Assembly: GCA_000169995.1 (NCBI GenBank)
Contig: AAZW01000006.1
Span: 85,609-149,608 of the forward strand
Direction: 5' to 3'
Source: Vibrionales bacterium SWAT-3
GTDB lineage: Bacteria; Pseudomonadota; Gammaproteobacteria; Enterobacterales; Vibrionaceae
Length of the DNA stretch: 64,000 bases
Below the pieces are notes generated by a model that did no database searches, was not told where the DNA came from, and was given only the letters and a program-made list of their open reading frames with translations. Numbering within the stretch: the stretch's first letter is position 1; every line of letters starts with the position of its first letter. This document shows positions 18,477-27,614 of the stretch, piece after piece. Position numbers and translations under genes: made by a program.

Positions 18477-18965
18477 ATGAGTATTGTAGTGAGACGCTCT
18501 GAACCGTCAGATGCAAAGGGAATAAAAGAAGTTTACGAATGCACTAATGCTTATACCGGTACGCTGCAACTCCCAAATCCATCTCTGGAAACTTGGCAAA
18601 AACGAATCTCAAATGTTCCAGATAATGTTTACTCTTATGTCGCGTTATTGGATGGAGAAATTGTTGGCAACTTAGGCTTGGAAGTATGTGTAAACCCAAG
18701 AAGGCGTCATGTCGCTTCTTTTGGTATGGGTGTTAAAGACGATGTGTTAGGCAGAGGTGTAGGTAGCCAGTTACTCGCAACGGCGATCGACTTGTGTGAT
18801 AACTGGATTAACATCAAACGACTGGAGCTGACCGTTTATACCGATAACGAACGAGCGATCAGCCTGTATAAGAAGTTTGGCTTCGTGATTGAAGGGGAGT
18901 CCGCAGGGTTCGCTTTTAGAAACGGCGAATATGTGGCGGCTTATCATATGGCGCGACTGGTATAA
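18477..18965 (+). CDS. aaaT: GNAT N-acetyltransferase, AaaT (YhhY)-like
   Basis: Cytoplasmic acetyl-CoA-dependent N-acetyltransferase. It has 162 residues, colinear with E. coli YhhY/AaaT, which acetylates certain L-amino acids. Shared features include TLQLPNPSLETWQKRI, the RRRHVASFGMGV strand, the acetyl-CoA loop GRGVGSQLL, the ELTVYTDNERAISLYKKFGFVIEG block, and the C-terminal RNGEYVAAYHMARL. Substrate is inferred from that resemblance only. Start ATG with GTAGGAG upstream. Single gene ending at a bidirectional terminator. Confidence 0.85.
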   Translation: MSIVVRRSEPSDAKGIKEVYECTNAYTGTLQLPNPSLETWQKRISNVPDNVYSYVALLDGEIVGNLGLEVCVNPRRRHVASFGMGVKDDVLGRGVGSQLLATAIDLCDNWINIKRLELTVYTDNERAISLYKKFGFVIEGESAGFAFRNGEYVAAYHMARLV

Positions 18966-18991
18966 CGTTCAGGTTCGATTGATAGATAATA

Positions 18992-19020
18992 AAACGCCAC
19001 GTTATTGTAACGTGGCGTTT
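18992..19020. terminator. Bidirectional terminator between convergent genes
   Basis: A perfect 13-bp stem AAACGCCACGTTA / TAACGTGGCGTTT with a 3-nt loop sits between the acetyltransferase and the minus-strand MazG-like gene. Confidence 0.85.
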
Positions 19021-19068
19021 GCTATTTTAGTGAGCTGCTCGTTTTAACAGCTCCATACTAAGTGCAAC

Positions 19069-19656
19069 TTAAGCCGTTAGTGGCTCAAGGTTTGCTGGGC
19101 GGTAATGCACTGATTTCAGAACTTTACCTTGGCGAACTGTTTTACCTTCAGATACGAAATCTTCCGCACATTTAGCGATGATGTATTCACCTTTTTGAAC
19201 CGCCATTAGCTTGATGTTCTGTTCAGCATAGAAAGCTTCAGTCTCTGCGTATTCTGTCTCGTTGCGACATACTTTACTCATGTTGCTTGAGTGCACTTCA
19301 TCCCAGCAAGGTAAGAAGTCGATCGAGCGGTTTTTAGCAACGTTCAACAGTAAGTCGATTAAGTAGCTGATCGCTAGGTTGTCTTCTACTTTAGATTGAC
19401 CAAGGTGAACCAAACGTCCCATCAAAACATAAACGCTGTCTACAATAGCGTCCGCTTGTTCGATTTTAGAGTCAGCTTCTGCCAATTCTGTCAGCTCTTC
19501 GATCGCTAGAGAGGTATGTAGCGTATCGCCTTTTTCATCCATTGTTTCAGGAGCCGCAACAGGCAGATCAAAAGTACTGCGGAACTCTTCAATGTCGCGG
19601 TAAAGGTGATCGTAGATTTCTTGGTTTAGTTGAGAAAGGTTCATATTCCTATCCAT
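19069..19656 (-). CDS. MazG-like/all-alpha NTP pyrophosphohydrolase family protein
   Basis: A 195-residue cytoplasmic protein. The segment SLAIEELTELAEADSKIEQADAIVDSVYVLMG gives the EExxE and ExxxD metal-binding helices typical of all-alpha NTP pyrophosphatases (MazG, PRA-PH and dimeric dUTPase types). A C-terminal extension after about 130 contains paired Cys and basic residues and is specific to this subgroup. Role could be house-cleaning of nucleotides, but the substrate is not predictable. Two possible starts exist, ATG 19656 and ATG 19644; the ribosome-binding sites do not decide. Confidence 0.75.
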   Translation of the reverse strand: MDRNMNLSQLNQEIYDHLYRDIEEFRSTFDLPVAAPETMDEKGDTLHTSLAIEELTELAEADSKIEQADAIVDSVYVLMGRLVHLGQSKVEDNLAISYLIDLLLNVAKNRSIDFLPCWDEVHSSNMSKVCRNETEYAETEAFYAEQNIKLMAVQKGEYIIAKCAEDFVSEGKTVRQGKVLKSVHYRPANLEPLTA

Positions 19657-19856
19657 TCTGTTTCGTTAATGGGTCATTTTAACAAAGGTAAGAATAGGGT
19701 GCTAACGCAAAGTCGAAGAACTCGACTTTTATTCATTGGACCAATGAGGTATTTTGCACACAAATCAATTGATTATTATGATTTTCTACTTTTTACTCTT
19801 GTTTATATTAGAAATATTAATGTTGTCGCTCACTTAGGCAGCAGTGGGATATCGTT

Positions 19857-20930
19857 ATGCACCAAGCTAGTGAAAGCGAAATTGTTATACGCCGCTTGTA
19901 TCAAATTACCAATGACTATCGAAAAGGATTCGATAGTCAGATTGCCCAACTACTCGCTATGGGGCTCGAACGTTTTGATTTGGATATTGGTATCTTGTCA
20001 AAAGTGGACGGTGATACTTACTTGGTCGAGCACTGTGTCACACCTGAAGGCGTTGACCTGAAAAGTGGAGATATGTTCGATTACCGTTCGACTTACTGCG
20101 AAATTACATGTAGATCAAACGGTCCGATTTGCATTGAGCATTGTGGCGAACACAACACCTATGCGAGACATCCTGCTTATCAATCCTTCGGCTTAGAGTC
20201 TTATATTGGTATCCCTATTTTCGTTGATGAGGAGCTCTACGGCACGCTTAACTTTTCGAGTGGTAACCCTTACTACCGCGAGTTTAAAGAGTTTGATATC
20301 GATGTGATGAAGCTAATGGCGTCATGGATCGAGGTTGAACTCGTTCGCAGGCAGCAAGAGAGAAAACTCCAAGAATTAAATGAGAAGCTAGAGTATCAAG
20401 CACTCTATGACCCACTGACACATTTACCCAATAGACGTTTTCTATTTAAAACACTTAACGGCGAGGTAAAGCAGCTTAAAGGGTCTTTAGGTAAGGGAAC
20501 GTTAGCCGTGGTTGATATTGATTTCTTTAAATCAGTGAACGACGGCTATGGTCATCAAATGGGCGATGTTGTGCTAAAGAAAGTGGCCAATGTGTTGAGT
20601 AGTAATGCTCAAGAAGGAGAGTTTGTTGCTCGCTTTGGTGGCGAAGAGTTTGTGATTTGGTACCCGAGTACGCCAGTCAACACGGTTGAGGATAAGCTTG
20701 CGACGCTGCTTGAGGAAGTGAAGAAGATTACTCTTGATCGAAAGCCTATTACTATCTCTATTGGTGCTTGCCATTTCGAGTTAAGTTCTGGTGAAACAAG
20801 GAATGAACGAATGTCGGCGTTAGACTCATTGATTAAAGTGGCCGATGAGTGTTTGTATGTTGCAAAAAAAAATGGACGAGATCAGTTCGTGTCTCGTCCA
20901 TATTACCAATATTTAAATGCTCAATCTTGA
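19857..20930 (+). CDS. Diguanylate cyclase with N-terminal GAF domain
   Basis: Cytoplasmic signalling enzyme making cyclic di-GMP. It has 357 residues: a GAF sensor domain (about 15-165; GLESYIGIPIFVDEELYGTLNFSS is the typical closing block), a short coiled segment (RRQQERKLQELNEKLEYQ), and a GGDEF domain with DPLTHLPNRRF, DIDFFKSVNDGYGHQMGD and the active-site GGEEF at 261-265. The RxxD inhibitory site expected five residues before GGEEF is absent. The GAF ligand is unknown. No transmembrane segment. It is a single gene, convergent with DUF1415. Confidence 0.9.
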   Translation: MHQASESEIVIRRLYQITNDYRKGFDSQIAQLLAMGLERFDLDIGILSKVDGDTYLVEHCVTPEGVDLKSGDMFDYRSTYCEITCRSNGPICIEHCGEHNTYARHPAYQSFGLESYIGIPIFVDEELYGTLNFSSGNPYYREFKEFDIDVMKLMASWIEVELVRRQQERKLQELNEKLEYQALYDPLTHLPNRRFLFKTLNGEVKQLKGSLGKGTLAVVDIDFFKSVNDGYGHQMGDVVLKKVANVLSSNAQEGEFVARFGGEEFVIWYPSTPVNTVEDKLATLLEEVKKITLDRKPITISIGACHFELSSGETRNERMSALDSLIKVADECLYVAKKNGRDQFVSRPYYQYLNAQS

Positions 20931-20941
20931 GAGCTGAGAGC

Positions 20942-21508
20942 TTAACTAAACAGGTACGGGAACAGTTTGCGACGCTCTTCTGGCGTTAACGATTCAACTC
21001 GAGCGATGTTGGTATCTGGAATCGCTTCAGGGTTAGGGTAATGCTTCAACACCTTTTCCATGCTCGCTTCACGAATTAAATGGTAAACCGGATAAGGGGA
21101 GCGGTTGGTTAGGTTTTCATCGTCTTCAGGATCCGCACCGCCAAAACAGTAATCAGGATGGAAGGTCGCCACTTGGTAAACGCCTTCCCAGTCTTGCTGC
21201 TTAATCAAAGCTTCTACCCAATCGATGAACATGTTGTAGTCGAAGAAATCTTGCAGCATGTTAGGAACAACCACCAGAGTCGTTTCTAGCTCAGCGACTG
21301 GTGTGTTATCCAACTCCACAAATTGAGTCATGATATCTTCTAGCAATGCCTCTTCGGTTTCTGCTTCACTCACAAAGATCTTAATCTGCTTATTACGTTG
21401 TGGCTTTGCTGCAAATGGGCACAGGTTTAGGCCAATAACAACATCGTCTAACCATTGTTTTACTTGATCATGGATGGTTTGAAGATCAGTGTTTTGAGTG
21501 TTCGACAT
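20942..21508 (-). CDS. DUF1415 family protein
   Basis: A 188-residue protein matching the DUF1415 family: WLDDVVIGLNLCPFAAKP at the N-terminus, VVVPNMLQDFFDYNMFID in the middle, and VATFHPDYCFGGADPEDDENLTNRSPYP towards the C-terminus. Conserved Cys, His and Asp residues suggest metal binding or catalysis, but the function is undetermined. Cytoplasmic. The ATG at 21508 is the only sensible start. Confidence 0.85.
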   Translation of the reverse strand: MSNTQNTDLQTIHDQVKQWLDDVVIGLNLCPFAAKPQRNKQIKIFVSEAETEEALLEDIMTQFVELDNTPVAELETTLVVVPNMLQDFFDYNMFIDWVEALIKQQDWEGVYQVATFHPDYCFGGADPEDDENLTNRSPYPVYHLIREASMEKVLKHYPNPEAIPDTNIARVESLTPEERRKLFPYLFS

Positions 21509-21593
21509 AACAGGTTCCGAAATGAAATTTTGCGTAGGATATCAGAACGGTTGTTAATCAAAAGCACTAATTGTCTTGAAAATGCTGTTGTTT

Positions 21594-22793
21594 CTACGCT
21601 TCAGCGAGTTTAGATGTCGATACTTGAAGTTGTTTCAACTGGTAGACCCAAGCAAATATCGCGACATAGAAAACTGAGCCTCCTGCAATCACGCCATTCC
21701 AACCAAATAACTGCCAGCAGTACAATAGTAAGAACCCGCCCAAACTGCCACCAATATAGTAGTGCACAAGGTAGAGTGCTGTTGCCGTCGCTTTGGCGCT
21801 TGGTGCTTTTTGACTGACCCAAGAGTAGGCTAGGGTATGCGAGAAGAAAGCCCCGCCACTTATCAGCAATAACCCTGCAAGCATGAAAGGAATCTCATCA
21901 ACCGCACATACCAGCATTCCTAGCAAGCTTATACACACACCTAACAGAATTCCGTTTAACGGGTCGAAACGTAGCGTCCATTTGTTAGACAGCTTCGAGC
22001 TGACGGTACCCGCTAGGTAGCAGAGAAAGATCAGTGATGCTAAGCCAACTGGAACGGAGTGAGGTTCTGACACCAATCTAAAGCCCATTACAGAATACAG
22101 GTTAACGAACAGAGCGAAATTGGCTCCACCAATCAACATAGCAAGCCACAAGGTACGGTTGCGTAAATGCATCACAACTGAGCGATTATGATGAAAGAAC
22201 AGCCCTTTTTGCGGCTTGAAGTTTTGCTGGTCTGGTAGTCGATAGGCAATAAATAAAGCGCCTAATAGCGAGCCCACAACAAAGATCAGCACGGTAGCGT
22301 GCCAATCGAAATAGTCTGTCAGCAAGCCGCCTAACACACGGCCAAAGATACCCCCTAATGAGTTGGCAGCAATATAGCCACCAATCGCGACTGCAAAGGC
22401 TTTGGGCGTGAGCTCCTCCACCATATAGGCGACAGCAACACCAGCAAAAGCGGCGACCGCAATTCCCATGAATGCTCTAGCAATAACGAGTTGTAACAGC
22501 GTGGTGGTGAATGCCATGCCTAAACCAATTACTGGAATCGCAAAAAGGCTAAATAGGATGATAGGCTTTCGACCAAATGACTCTGAAGCGATAGCCCACG
22601 GTACTAAGCTAATTGATAACCCAAGTGTGGTGGCAGCAAATAGCCAGTTGATTTGGGTTTCAGACACTTGGAAGTGTTGAGCCATGTGCGGCAAGATAGG
22701 TTGAAACACATAAAGATTACAGAAAATGATAAATGAACCAATCGCTAATGATTGAGTGATCCGTTTGTATTGAGTACTGCCTTTATCGAACAT
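21594..22793 (-). CDS. MFS transporter (YnfM-like)
   Basis: A 399-residue inner-membrane major facilitator with twelve predicted helices. The inter-helix 2-3 motif appears as WAIASESFGRKPIILFSLFAI, followed by the ARAFMGIAVAAFAGVAVAYMVEE helix typical of drug/arabinose-type exporters such as E. coli YnfM. Substrate unknown. It is transcribed divergently from a LysR regulator gene across a 110-base AT-rich spacer, the classical layout for a regulator controlling its neighbour. Confidence 0.85.
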   Translation of the reverse strand: MFDKGSTQYKRITQSLAIGSFIIFCNLYVFQPILPHMAQHFQVSETQINWLFAATTLGLSISLVPWAIASESFGRKPIILFSLFAIPVIGLGMAFTTTLLQLVIARAFMGIAVAAFAGVAVAYMVEELTPKAFAVAIGGYIAANSLGGIFGRVLGGLLTDYFDWHATVLIFVVGSLLGALFIAYRLPDQQNFKPQKGLFFHHNRSVVMHLRNRTLWLAMLIGGANFALFVNLYSVMGFRLVSEPHSVPVGLASLIFLCYLAGTVSSKLSNKWTLRFDPLNGILLGVCISLLGMLVCAVDEIPFMLAGLLLISGGAFFSHTLAYSWVSQKAPSAKATATALYLVHYYIGGSLGGFLLLYCWQLFGWNGVIAGGSVFYVAIFAWVYQLKQLQVSTSKLAEA

Positions 22794-22903
22794 TTATCTT
22801 GTGCCTATGCGAGGAGTTAAGCTATTTGTGAACAAGTTATCAGCACAATGATGATTAAAGAAATATATTAAAAATATCATCTCCATATATTTAATATATC
22901 ATC

Positions 22904-23776
22904 ATGCTTGAATCAAAACCTCTTCGACATTTTCTCACCGTTGCTCAGTTCGGCAACTTTACCCAAGCGGCCAAAGCCTTACATATCGCTCAACCTGCCT
23001 TGAGCATATCCATTAAAAAACTCGAGCAAACACTTGATCTGATTCTGTTTCGAAGAGGAGATAAATCGGTCACTTTGACGGAGGAAGGAAAGGTACTGTT
23101 TGAGCATGCTAAGCGAATTGCTCAGCAGTTTGATGATGCAGAGTTGGCGATGAATGAATTGAAAGGCTTGGAAAAAGGGGAGGTACGTTTAGGTGCGCCA
23201 AGTATGATGGGGAGCTATTTCTTCCCACAAGTCGTTATGGCATTTAAAAGCCAATACCCAAATCTCAAGCTGACGTTGATCGATGCGGGCACGGCTTCGA
23301 TTCGTGAAATGTTATTAAACGGCGAACTCGATATCGGTGTTATCAATCATGAAAATGTACCGGATGACCTAGAAACTGACCACTTACTCAGTTCTGAAAT
23401 GTTAGCTGTTGTCGGTAAAGAGCACCCATTGGCGTCACAGTCATCCATCACCTTTGAAGAGTTTTTTGAGCAAGAGCTAATCATGTTTAAGTCAGGCTAT
23501 TTCCATCGTGATTTCATCGACGCGACCTGCAAAAAATACGACTTAGATATGACCATCGCATTCGAGACTAACTTGTTGCCAATGATTCTATCGATCGTAA
23601 AGCGTGAGTTCGCCATTACCGCATTGCTTAGCTTGGTAACAGAGTATGAAGATGACGTTGTTGGTGTGCCATTTAAAGACCCAGTAAAACTTAATCTATC
23701 TTTGGCGTGGCGAAAAGAGGGCTATTTGTCTAAGGCTGACAGAACCTTTATCGATTTCGTTAAACAATATGTGTGA
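22904..23776 (+). CDS. LysR-family transcriptional regulator
   Basis: A 290-residue regulator with an N-terminal winged helix-turn-helix (HFLTVAQFGNFTQAAKALHIAQPALSISIKKLEQ, about 8-42) and a periplasmic-binding-like effector domain beginning about residue 90 (VRLGAPSMMGSYFFPQVV). It lies head-to-head with the MFS gene and is the probable regulator of it. The short AT-rich intergenic region (22794-22903) includes ATATATTAAAAATATC and TATATTTAATATATC palindromic tracts that could hold LysR boxes. Effector unknown. Confidence 0.88.
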   Translation: MLESKPLRHFLTVAQFGNFTQAAKALHIAQPALSISIKKLEQTLDLILFRRGDKSVTLTEEGKVLFEHAKRIAQQFDDAELAMNELKGLEKGEVRLGAPSMMGSYFFPQVVMAFKSQYPNLKLTLIDAGTASIREMLLNGELDIGVINHENVPDDLETDHLLSSEMLAVVGKEHPLASQSSITFEEFFEQELIMFKSGYFHRDFIDATCKKYDLDMTIAFETNLLPMILSIVKREFAITALLSLVTEYEDDVVGVPFKDPVKLNLSLAWRKEGYLSKADRTFIDFVKQYV

Positions 23777-23943
23777 TTAGTAACATATTAACCTCGCAAA
23801 TACTTGGGATTAATGTCACATTTTTCATGGGTTTATGCGACGCATATCACTATGCGTGGCGCGGATATTAACAGTTTCTAATTTACTTGGTATGCATGCC
23901 CGTTAAATAATACTAGTACTTTTTGAGTAGTTAGTGAGGGACT

Positions 23944-24069
23944 ATGAAATGTGGATGTAAGGAGCAAACGTTAATACGAATTCGTAGAACGTTGCTCGAC
24001 CGAGTGTTAGGAATCAAGGGTCGATATAAATGCAGTAAGTGCGATACTGTCTTTAAAATAAAGGGCTAG
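23944..24069 (+). CDS. 41-residue CxC/CxxC mini-protein (first of a tandem pair)
   Basis: A short gene starting at ATG 23944. The 41-residue product begins MKCGCKEQTL, has a basic middle (RIRRTLLDRVLGIKG) and ends with YKCSKCDTVFKIKG. Two Cys pairs (C3/C5, C30/C33) look like a four-Cys zinc site of rubredoxin or zinc-ribbon type. A paralogue of identical length lies 150 bases downstream. The family is not recognised. Codon-level conservation between the pair argues that both are translated. Confidence 0.7.
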   Translation: MKCGCKEQTLIRIRRTLLDRVLGIKGRYKCSKCDTVFKIKG

Positions 24070-24219
24070 GTATTGAGATGAGAGTAATGAGCCCGTTTGA
24101 AAATTAATTCGTCGATTATATTATTCTGTGAAAAATGTGTGCCCAACAATATGGTTAACAAGCGGTGACTGGGAGATATTAACTGTCTTTAAATTAATCA
24201 ATTAGGCAACCCTAGCTCC

Positions 24220-24345
24220 ATGAAATGTAAGTGCAAAGAACGAAGGCTCATTAGAGTTCGTAGAACATCAGTCGACAAAGTTCTCGGTATAAAAGAGAAA
24301 TACAGATGCGCGTCTTGTAGTGGCGTTCTGAAGGTAAAAGGATAG
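24220..24345 (+). CDS. 41-residue CxC/CxxC mini-protein (second of a tandem pair)
   Basis: Also 41 residues: MKCKCKERRL, then IRVRRTSVDKVLGIKEK, then YRCASCSGVLKVKG. It shares with its upstream paralogue all four Cys, the IR(I/V)RRT block and VLGIK, and most differences are at third codon positions or conservative. Both have the sequence of a compact zinc-binding, nucleic-acid-binding-like peptide. A strong terminator lies 45 bases downstream. Function unknown. Confidence 0.7.
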   Translation: MKCKCKERRLIRVRRTSVDKVLGIKEKYRCASCSGVLKVKG

Positions 24346-24390
24346 TGGCGAAAAGGGAAAGGTAGACCTTGGTTTCCGATACTGATAACA

Positions 24391-24428
24391 CAAAGCCCGA
24401 ATATCTTAGGTGAGATATTCGGGCTTTG
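24391..24428. terminator. Strong bidirectional terminator
   Basis: A perfect 16-bp stem CAAAGCCCGAATATCT / AGATATTCGGGCTTTG with a 6-nt loop lies between the mini-proteins and the convergent glutaredoxin gene. Confidence 0.9.
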
Positions 24429-24458
24429 TTGTAAAGAGGTATAGCAACTTAAATAGTG

Positions 24459-24695
24459 TTAAGTGTTTTTTGAGTTATACATCTTATCGAAGTTCTTTTG
24501 GTTCCATCCGACCATAATCTGGTCGCCGATTTTAAGCACCGGGATAGAGCGAGCGCCCATCGCTTGTAATTCTTTACGGCCGCGTTGCATCTTGGCATTC
24601 GTTAAGCGGTAAACAATCTTCTTAGAGTCCAAATACCTTTGGGCATCTTTACAGTGCGGGCATTTGTCTGCCACGTACAATACAACACGTTTCAT
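24459..24695 (-). CDS. Glutaredoxin family protein
   Basis: A 78-residue thioredoxin-fold protein with the redox motif CPHC at 12-15 and the cis-Pro segment RSIPVLKIGDQIMVGW typical of small glutaredoxins (about 48-63). It likely reduces disulfides in the cytoplasm with glutathione or acts on an unknown partner. Length is close to the 80-residue minimal glutaredoxin fold. It is a single gene, and no operon partner is visible. Confidence 0.85.
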   Translation of the reverse strand: MKRVVLYVADKCPHCKDAQRYLDSKKIVYRLTNAKMQRGRKELQAMGARSIPVLKIGDQIMVGWNQKNFDKMYNSKNT

Positions 24696-24821
24696 CTTTA
24701 CAGTCTCTTTTTGAGTCTAGCTCTTGGTGAATCTCATTAAAGTGTAACGAATCCTAGGTGATTAGAAAAGTGTGATCAGTTACACTATGCCGCTCAATTT
24801 TCGACGTCACAACGTTTTGAT

Positions 24822-25346
24822 GTGACGCAACTTGTACGGTCTTTCAGCATGCATCCTTCATTACGCTATATTCAAGGCTATCCTAAACACATTATCGATC
24901 CTGTTACTCAGCTTGTTGAGTCAGGTAAATTGGTGCCGTGGTTTGAAGCTCGCTACCCAAAGAATCATGAAATAAAAAGCGAGAAAGCCCTGTTTGATTA
25001 TGCGATTGAGATTAAAAATCGCTATATGAAGAAAACACCACCCATTAGTAAAGTGATTTATGATGGCAAGATCCACCTAATCAACAATGCATTAGGTCTG
25101 CATTCTTATGTTGCCAAGAACCACGGTGGCAAGATCAAATCGAAGAATGCGATTCGTATCGCCAGTGTGTTTCGTAATGCCCCTGAACCTTTGTTGAGAA
25201 TGTTGGTGGTACATGAACTGGCGCACATCAAAGAGAAAGACCACGATAAAGCCTTTTACCAACTATGCTGTCACATGGAACCGGAATATCATCAATTAGA
25301 GTTAGATGCCCGTTTGTTCATGATTTATCTAGATTTAAAGAAGTAG
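24822..25346 (+). CDS. YgjP/SprT-like putative metallopeptidase (DUF45 type)
   Basis: A protein with the zinc-peptidase motif [19 protein letters not shown] (HExxH in the C-terminal third), as in the YgjP-like M48-related family. It has 174 residues from a GTG at 24822, or 165 from the ATG at 24849, which is an equally plausible start. The N-terminal half carries [21 protein letters not shown]. No signal peptide. It is followed four bases later by rlmF, so the two are very likely cotranscribed. Peptidase activity has not been established for this family as far as I know. Confidence 0.8.
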   Translation: MTQLVRSFSMHPSLRYIQGYPKHIIDPVTQLVESGKLVPWFEARYPKNHEIKSEKALFDYAIEIKNRYMKKTPPISKVIYDGKIHLINNALGLHSYVAKNHGGKIKSKNAIRIASVFRNAPEPLLRMLVVHELAHIKEKDHDKAFYQLCCHMEPEYHQLELDARLFMIYLDLKK

Positions 25347-25350
25347 CCCA

Positions 25351-26595
25351 ATGAGCCAATCACAAAAAAGAACCACGCTAAGCCTATCAAAAAACAGTGC
25401 TTCTGATACAAACCGTAACAGTGCGGATTCAAAAGCGACTGGACAGAACAAAGCTAAGCGAGCTTCTGGTAAACCAAATAACAAAGGCGGGAAGGGCAAA
25501 GCTCCTTTTAAAAAAGGCACTTCTAATAAGAACGCACCCAAAAGATCGAGCGGCGCTCAAAAGCCTGCTGGCTCGAAGCGAACTGGTGGTTCACAACGCA
25601 ATAAGAATACCGTAAAGCCAGTAGCGGGTTTGCACCCAAGAAACCAACACACAGGGCGCTACGACTTCGAGCAATTGGTCGCGGCTTTGCCAGAACTAAA
25701 AGCGCACTTAATTAAGAATCCAGTAGGTGAAGACACGATCAATTTCTCTGATCCATTGGCGGTTAAACTACTGAACAAAGCGTTATTGGCGCATCACTAT
25801 GGTGTTAAGCACTGGGATATTCCTGCTGGGTACTTGTGCCCACCGATTCCTGGTCGAGCGGACTACATTCATAGAGTGGCAGACATTCTTAATAGTGATG
25901 GTCAGGGTGAACCTTATAATCATCAATCCGTGAAAGCGCTAGACATCGGTGTTGGTGCGAACTGTATCTACCCAATTATCGGCGCCACGGAATACAAATG
26001 GCGTTGCACGGGTAGTGATGTTGACCCTGTGTCGGTGAAAGCCGCGAATTTCATTGCTGCAAGTAACGTTAACTTAAAAGGTAAGATCAAAGCACGTTTG
26101 CAAGCGGACTCCGAATCTATCTTTAAGGGCGTAATCAAAGATAACGAGCGTTACGATGTCACTATTTGCAACCCTCCATTCCACTCTTCTTTAGAGGAAG
26201 CAGAAAAGGGCACACAGCGTAAATTAGACAACCTAGCGGCAAACCGAGCTAAGAAAGCAGGCCAAACGTTCAAACCTGAATCGAAAAAAGCCAAGCAAAA
26301 TAAGCCAACTTTAAACTTTGGCGGTCAAAAAGCGGAGTTATGGTGTCCAGGTGGTGAAGCGGCATTTATTATGAAAATGGCAAGAGAGAGCCAACTGTTT
26401 GCGACTCAAGTGCTGTGGTTCACAACACTAATTTCGAAGAAAGACAACGTTGATATGCTTCGTTCTGAACTTGGCAAGCTTAAAGCGAAACACGTGAAAG
26501 TCGTAGAGATGTCTCAAGGCCAGAAAGTGAGCCGCTTCGTAGCATGGACTTTTATGGACGACGAGCAAAGACAAGAATGGATCGCGCTTAAATAA
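25351..26595 (+). CDS. rlmF: 23S rRNA (adenine(1618)-N6)-methyltransferase RlmF
   Basis: SAM-dependent methyltransferase that modifies A1618 of 23S rRNA. It has 414 residues. The catalytic N6-adenine motif NPPF is in [12 protein letters not shown], the SAM-binding [12 protein letters not shown] lies upstream, and [22 protein letters not shown] opens the conserved core. An N-terminal extension of about 90 residues is strongly basic and low-complexity (Lys, Ser, Gly, Pro), longer than in E. coli RlmF (about 308 residues) but common in vibrios. Such tails usually aid rRNA binding. Tight spacing to the gene before it implies one operon. Confidence 0.92.
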   Translation: MSQSQKRTTLSLSKNSASDTNRNSADSKATGQNKAKRASGKPNNKGGKGKAPFKKGTSNKNAPKRSSGAQKPAGSKRTGGSQRNKNTVKPVAGLHPRNQHTGRYDFEQLVAALPELKAHLIKNPVGEDTINFSDPLAVKLLNKALLAHHYGVKHWDIPAGYLCPPIPGRADYIHRVADILNSDGQGEPYNHQSVKALDIGVGANCIYPIIGATEYKWRCTGSDVDPVSVKAANFIAASNVNLKGKIKARLQADSESIFKGVIKDNERYDVTICNPPFHSSLEEAEKGTQRKLDNLAANRAKKAGQTFKPESKKAKQNKPTLNFGGQKAELWCPGGEAAFIMKMARESQLFATQVLWFTTLISKKDNVDMLRSELGKLKAKHVKVVEMSQGQKVSRFVAWTFMDDEQRQEWIALK

Positions 26596-26642
26596 CGGTT
26601 CATACATCAAAACTAGAAAGTCTCGTTAACTCTCTTACATAA

Positions 26643-26678
26643 AAAACGGGCTTGTTGTTCATTCAACAAGCCCGTTTT
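26643..26678. terminator. Bidirectional terminator after rlmF
   Basis: A 15-bp stem AAAACGGGCTTGTTG / CAACAAGCCCGTTTT with a 6-nt loop serves both rlmF and the convergent PilW-like gene. Confidence 0.9.
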
Positions 26679-26692
26679 ATATTTTTGTGTGG

Positions 26693-27433
26693 CTAAGCAG
26701 AGATCAATTCATCCAATTTACTTTGGTACTTCTTCTCAAGCGCATGGTTTCCGGCTTTCTTTTCGAGATCGACTAAAATTTGAAGCGATGGAATTTGATA
26801 GCCATACCGCTGGTGGAACTTAAACAGACGAAGCCTAGCGTCATTATAATCGGCTTCACTCACTTCAATTTTAGATAACTGTAATATCGACTTTACTCGG
26901 TTCGGATCATGGTCAATGGCGCGTGTGAAGTAATACTTGGCTTGTTCTGTATTACCTGCCTTAAATGCGCAAAAAGCTGCGTTCTCATAACTGGCGGATA
27001 CTAAGTAGTAGTAGGGCTGGTCAATGGCGCGATTAAAGTACTTATCGGCCTGTTTATACTCGCCTTGCTTACACAAAAACGTCCCGTAGTTATTGAGCAC
27101 GTTACCGTTTCTTGAGTCTAGGCTTAACGCTTTTCGATACGCAGACCTCGCCTCATCGACTTCACCCACTTGTTCATAGTAATGGGCCATTGAGAGTCGA
27201 GCACGGTAATAACTTGGTGCATGTTTGATAGCAAGCTCTAGGTTTTCACGAGCCCTGACCATATTGCCTTGACCCATGTAACCCAAACCTAATTCAATGC
27301 GAGATTCCGACATCGCAATCGGGTCGCTTTCTATTTTCGGTGGTCCCTCTGTTACAGAGACACAGCCAACCAATGAGAGAGATGCAATCAGAGCTGAGAA
27401 TCGGGTATTTGAAAACAATGACTTGGCAGGCAT
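26693..27433 (-). CDS. PilW/PilF-like tetratricopeptide lipoprotein
   Basis: A 246-residue outer-membrane-type lipoprotein with TPR repeats, related to the type IV pilus stability protein PilW (PilF). Translation is placed at the ATG at 27433, which has AAGGAGC six bases in front; an upstream in-frame start at 27460 lacks such a site. The lipobox is SLVGC (Cys about residue 24). TPR repeats run from about 45 to 200 (for example LELAIKHAPSYYRARLSMAHYYEQ and NVLNNYGTFLCKQGEY). It is not next to the usual pilW neighbours (rlmN, rodZ, ispG), so it could be a paralogue serving another pilus or secretin. Confidence 0.8.
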   Translation of the reverse strand: MPAKSLFSNTRFSALIASLSLVGCVSVTEGPPKIESDPIAMSESRIELGLGYMGQGNMVRARENLELAIKHAPSYYRARLSMAHYYEQVGEVDEARSAYRKALSLDSRNGNVLNNYGTFLCKQGEYKQADKYFNRAIDQPYYYLVSASYENAAFCAFKAGNTEQAKYYFTRAIDHDPNRVKSILQLSKIEVSEADYNDARLRLFKFHQRYGYQIPSLQILVDLEKKAGNHALEKKYQSKLDELISA

Positions 27434-27521
27434 GTGAAGCTCCTTATGAACACCAGACAATCATATGAGATTGATAAACATAAGGTGGTAAATCTATGGT
27501 GGAATGCGACCCACTCTCCAT

Positions 27522-27585
27522 AAAAAAACTGCGTACAACTGGCTTGTTTTCATCGTTAAACGAATCAACAGTTTATTGTACGCAG
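27522..27585 (-). terminator. Intrinsic terminator of metA
   Basis: The stem CTGCGTACAA / TTGTACGCAG encloses a second CTG/CAG pairing. On the minus strand the hairpin is followed by TTTTTTTATGG and lies 30 bases after the metA stop. Confidence 0.75.
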
Positions 27586-27614
27586 CTTTCTTTTATTGAC
27601 TAAATAGCGAATAG

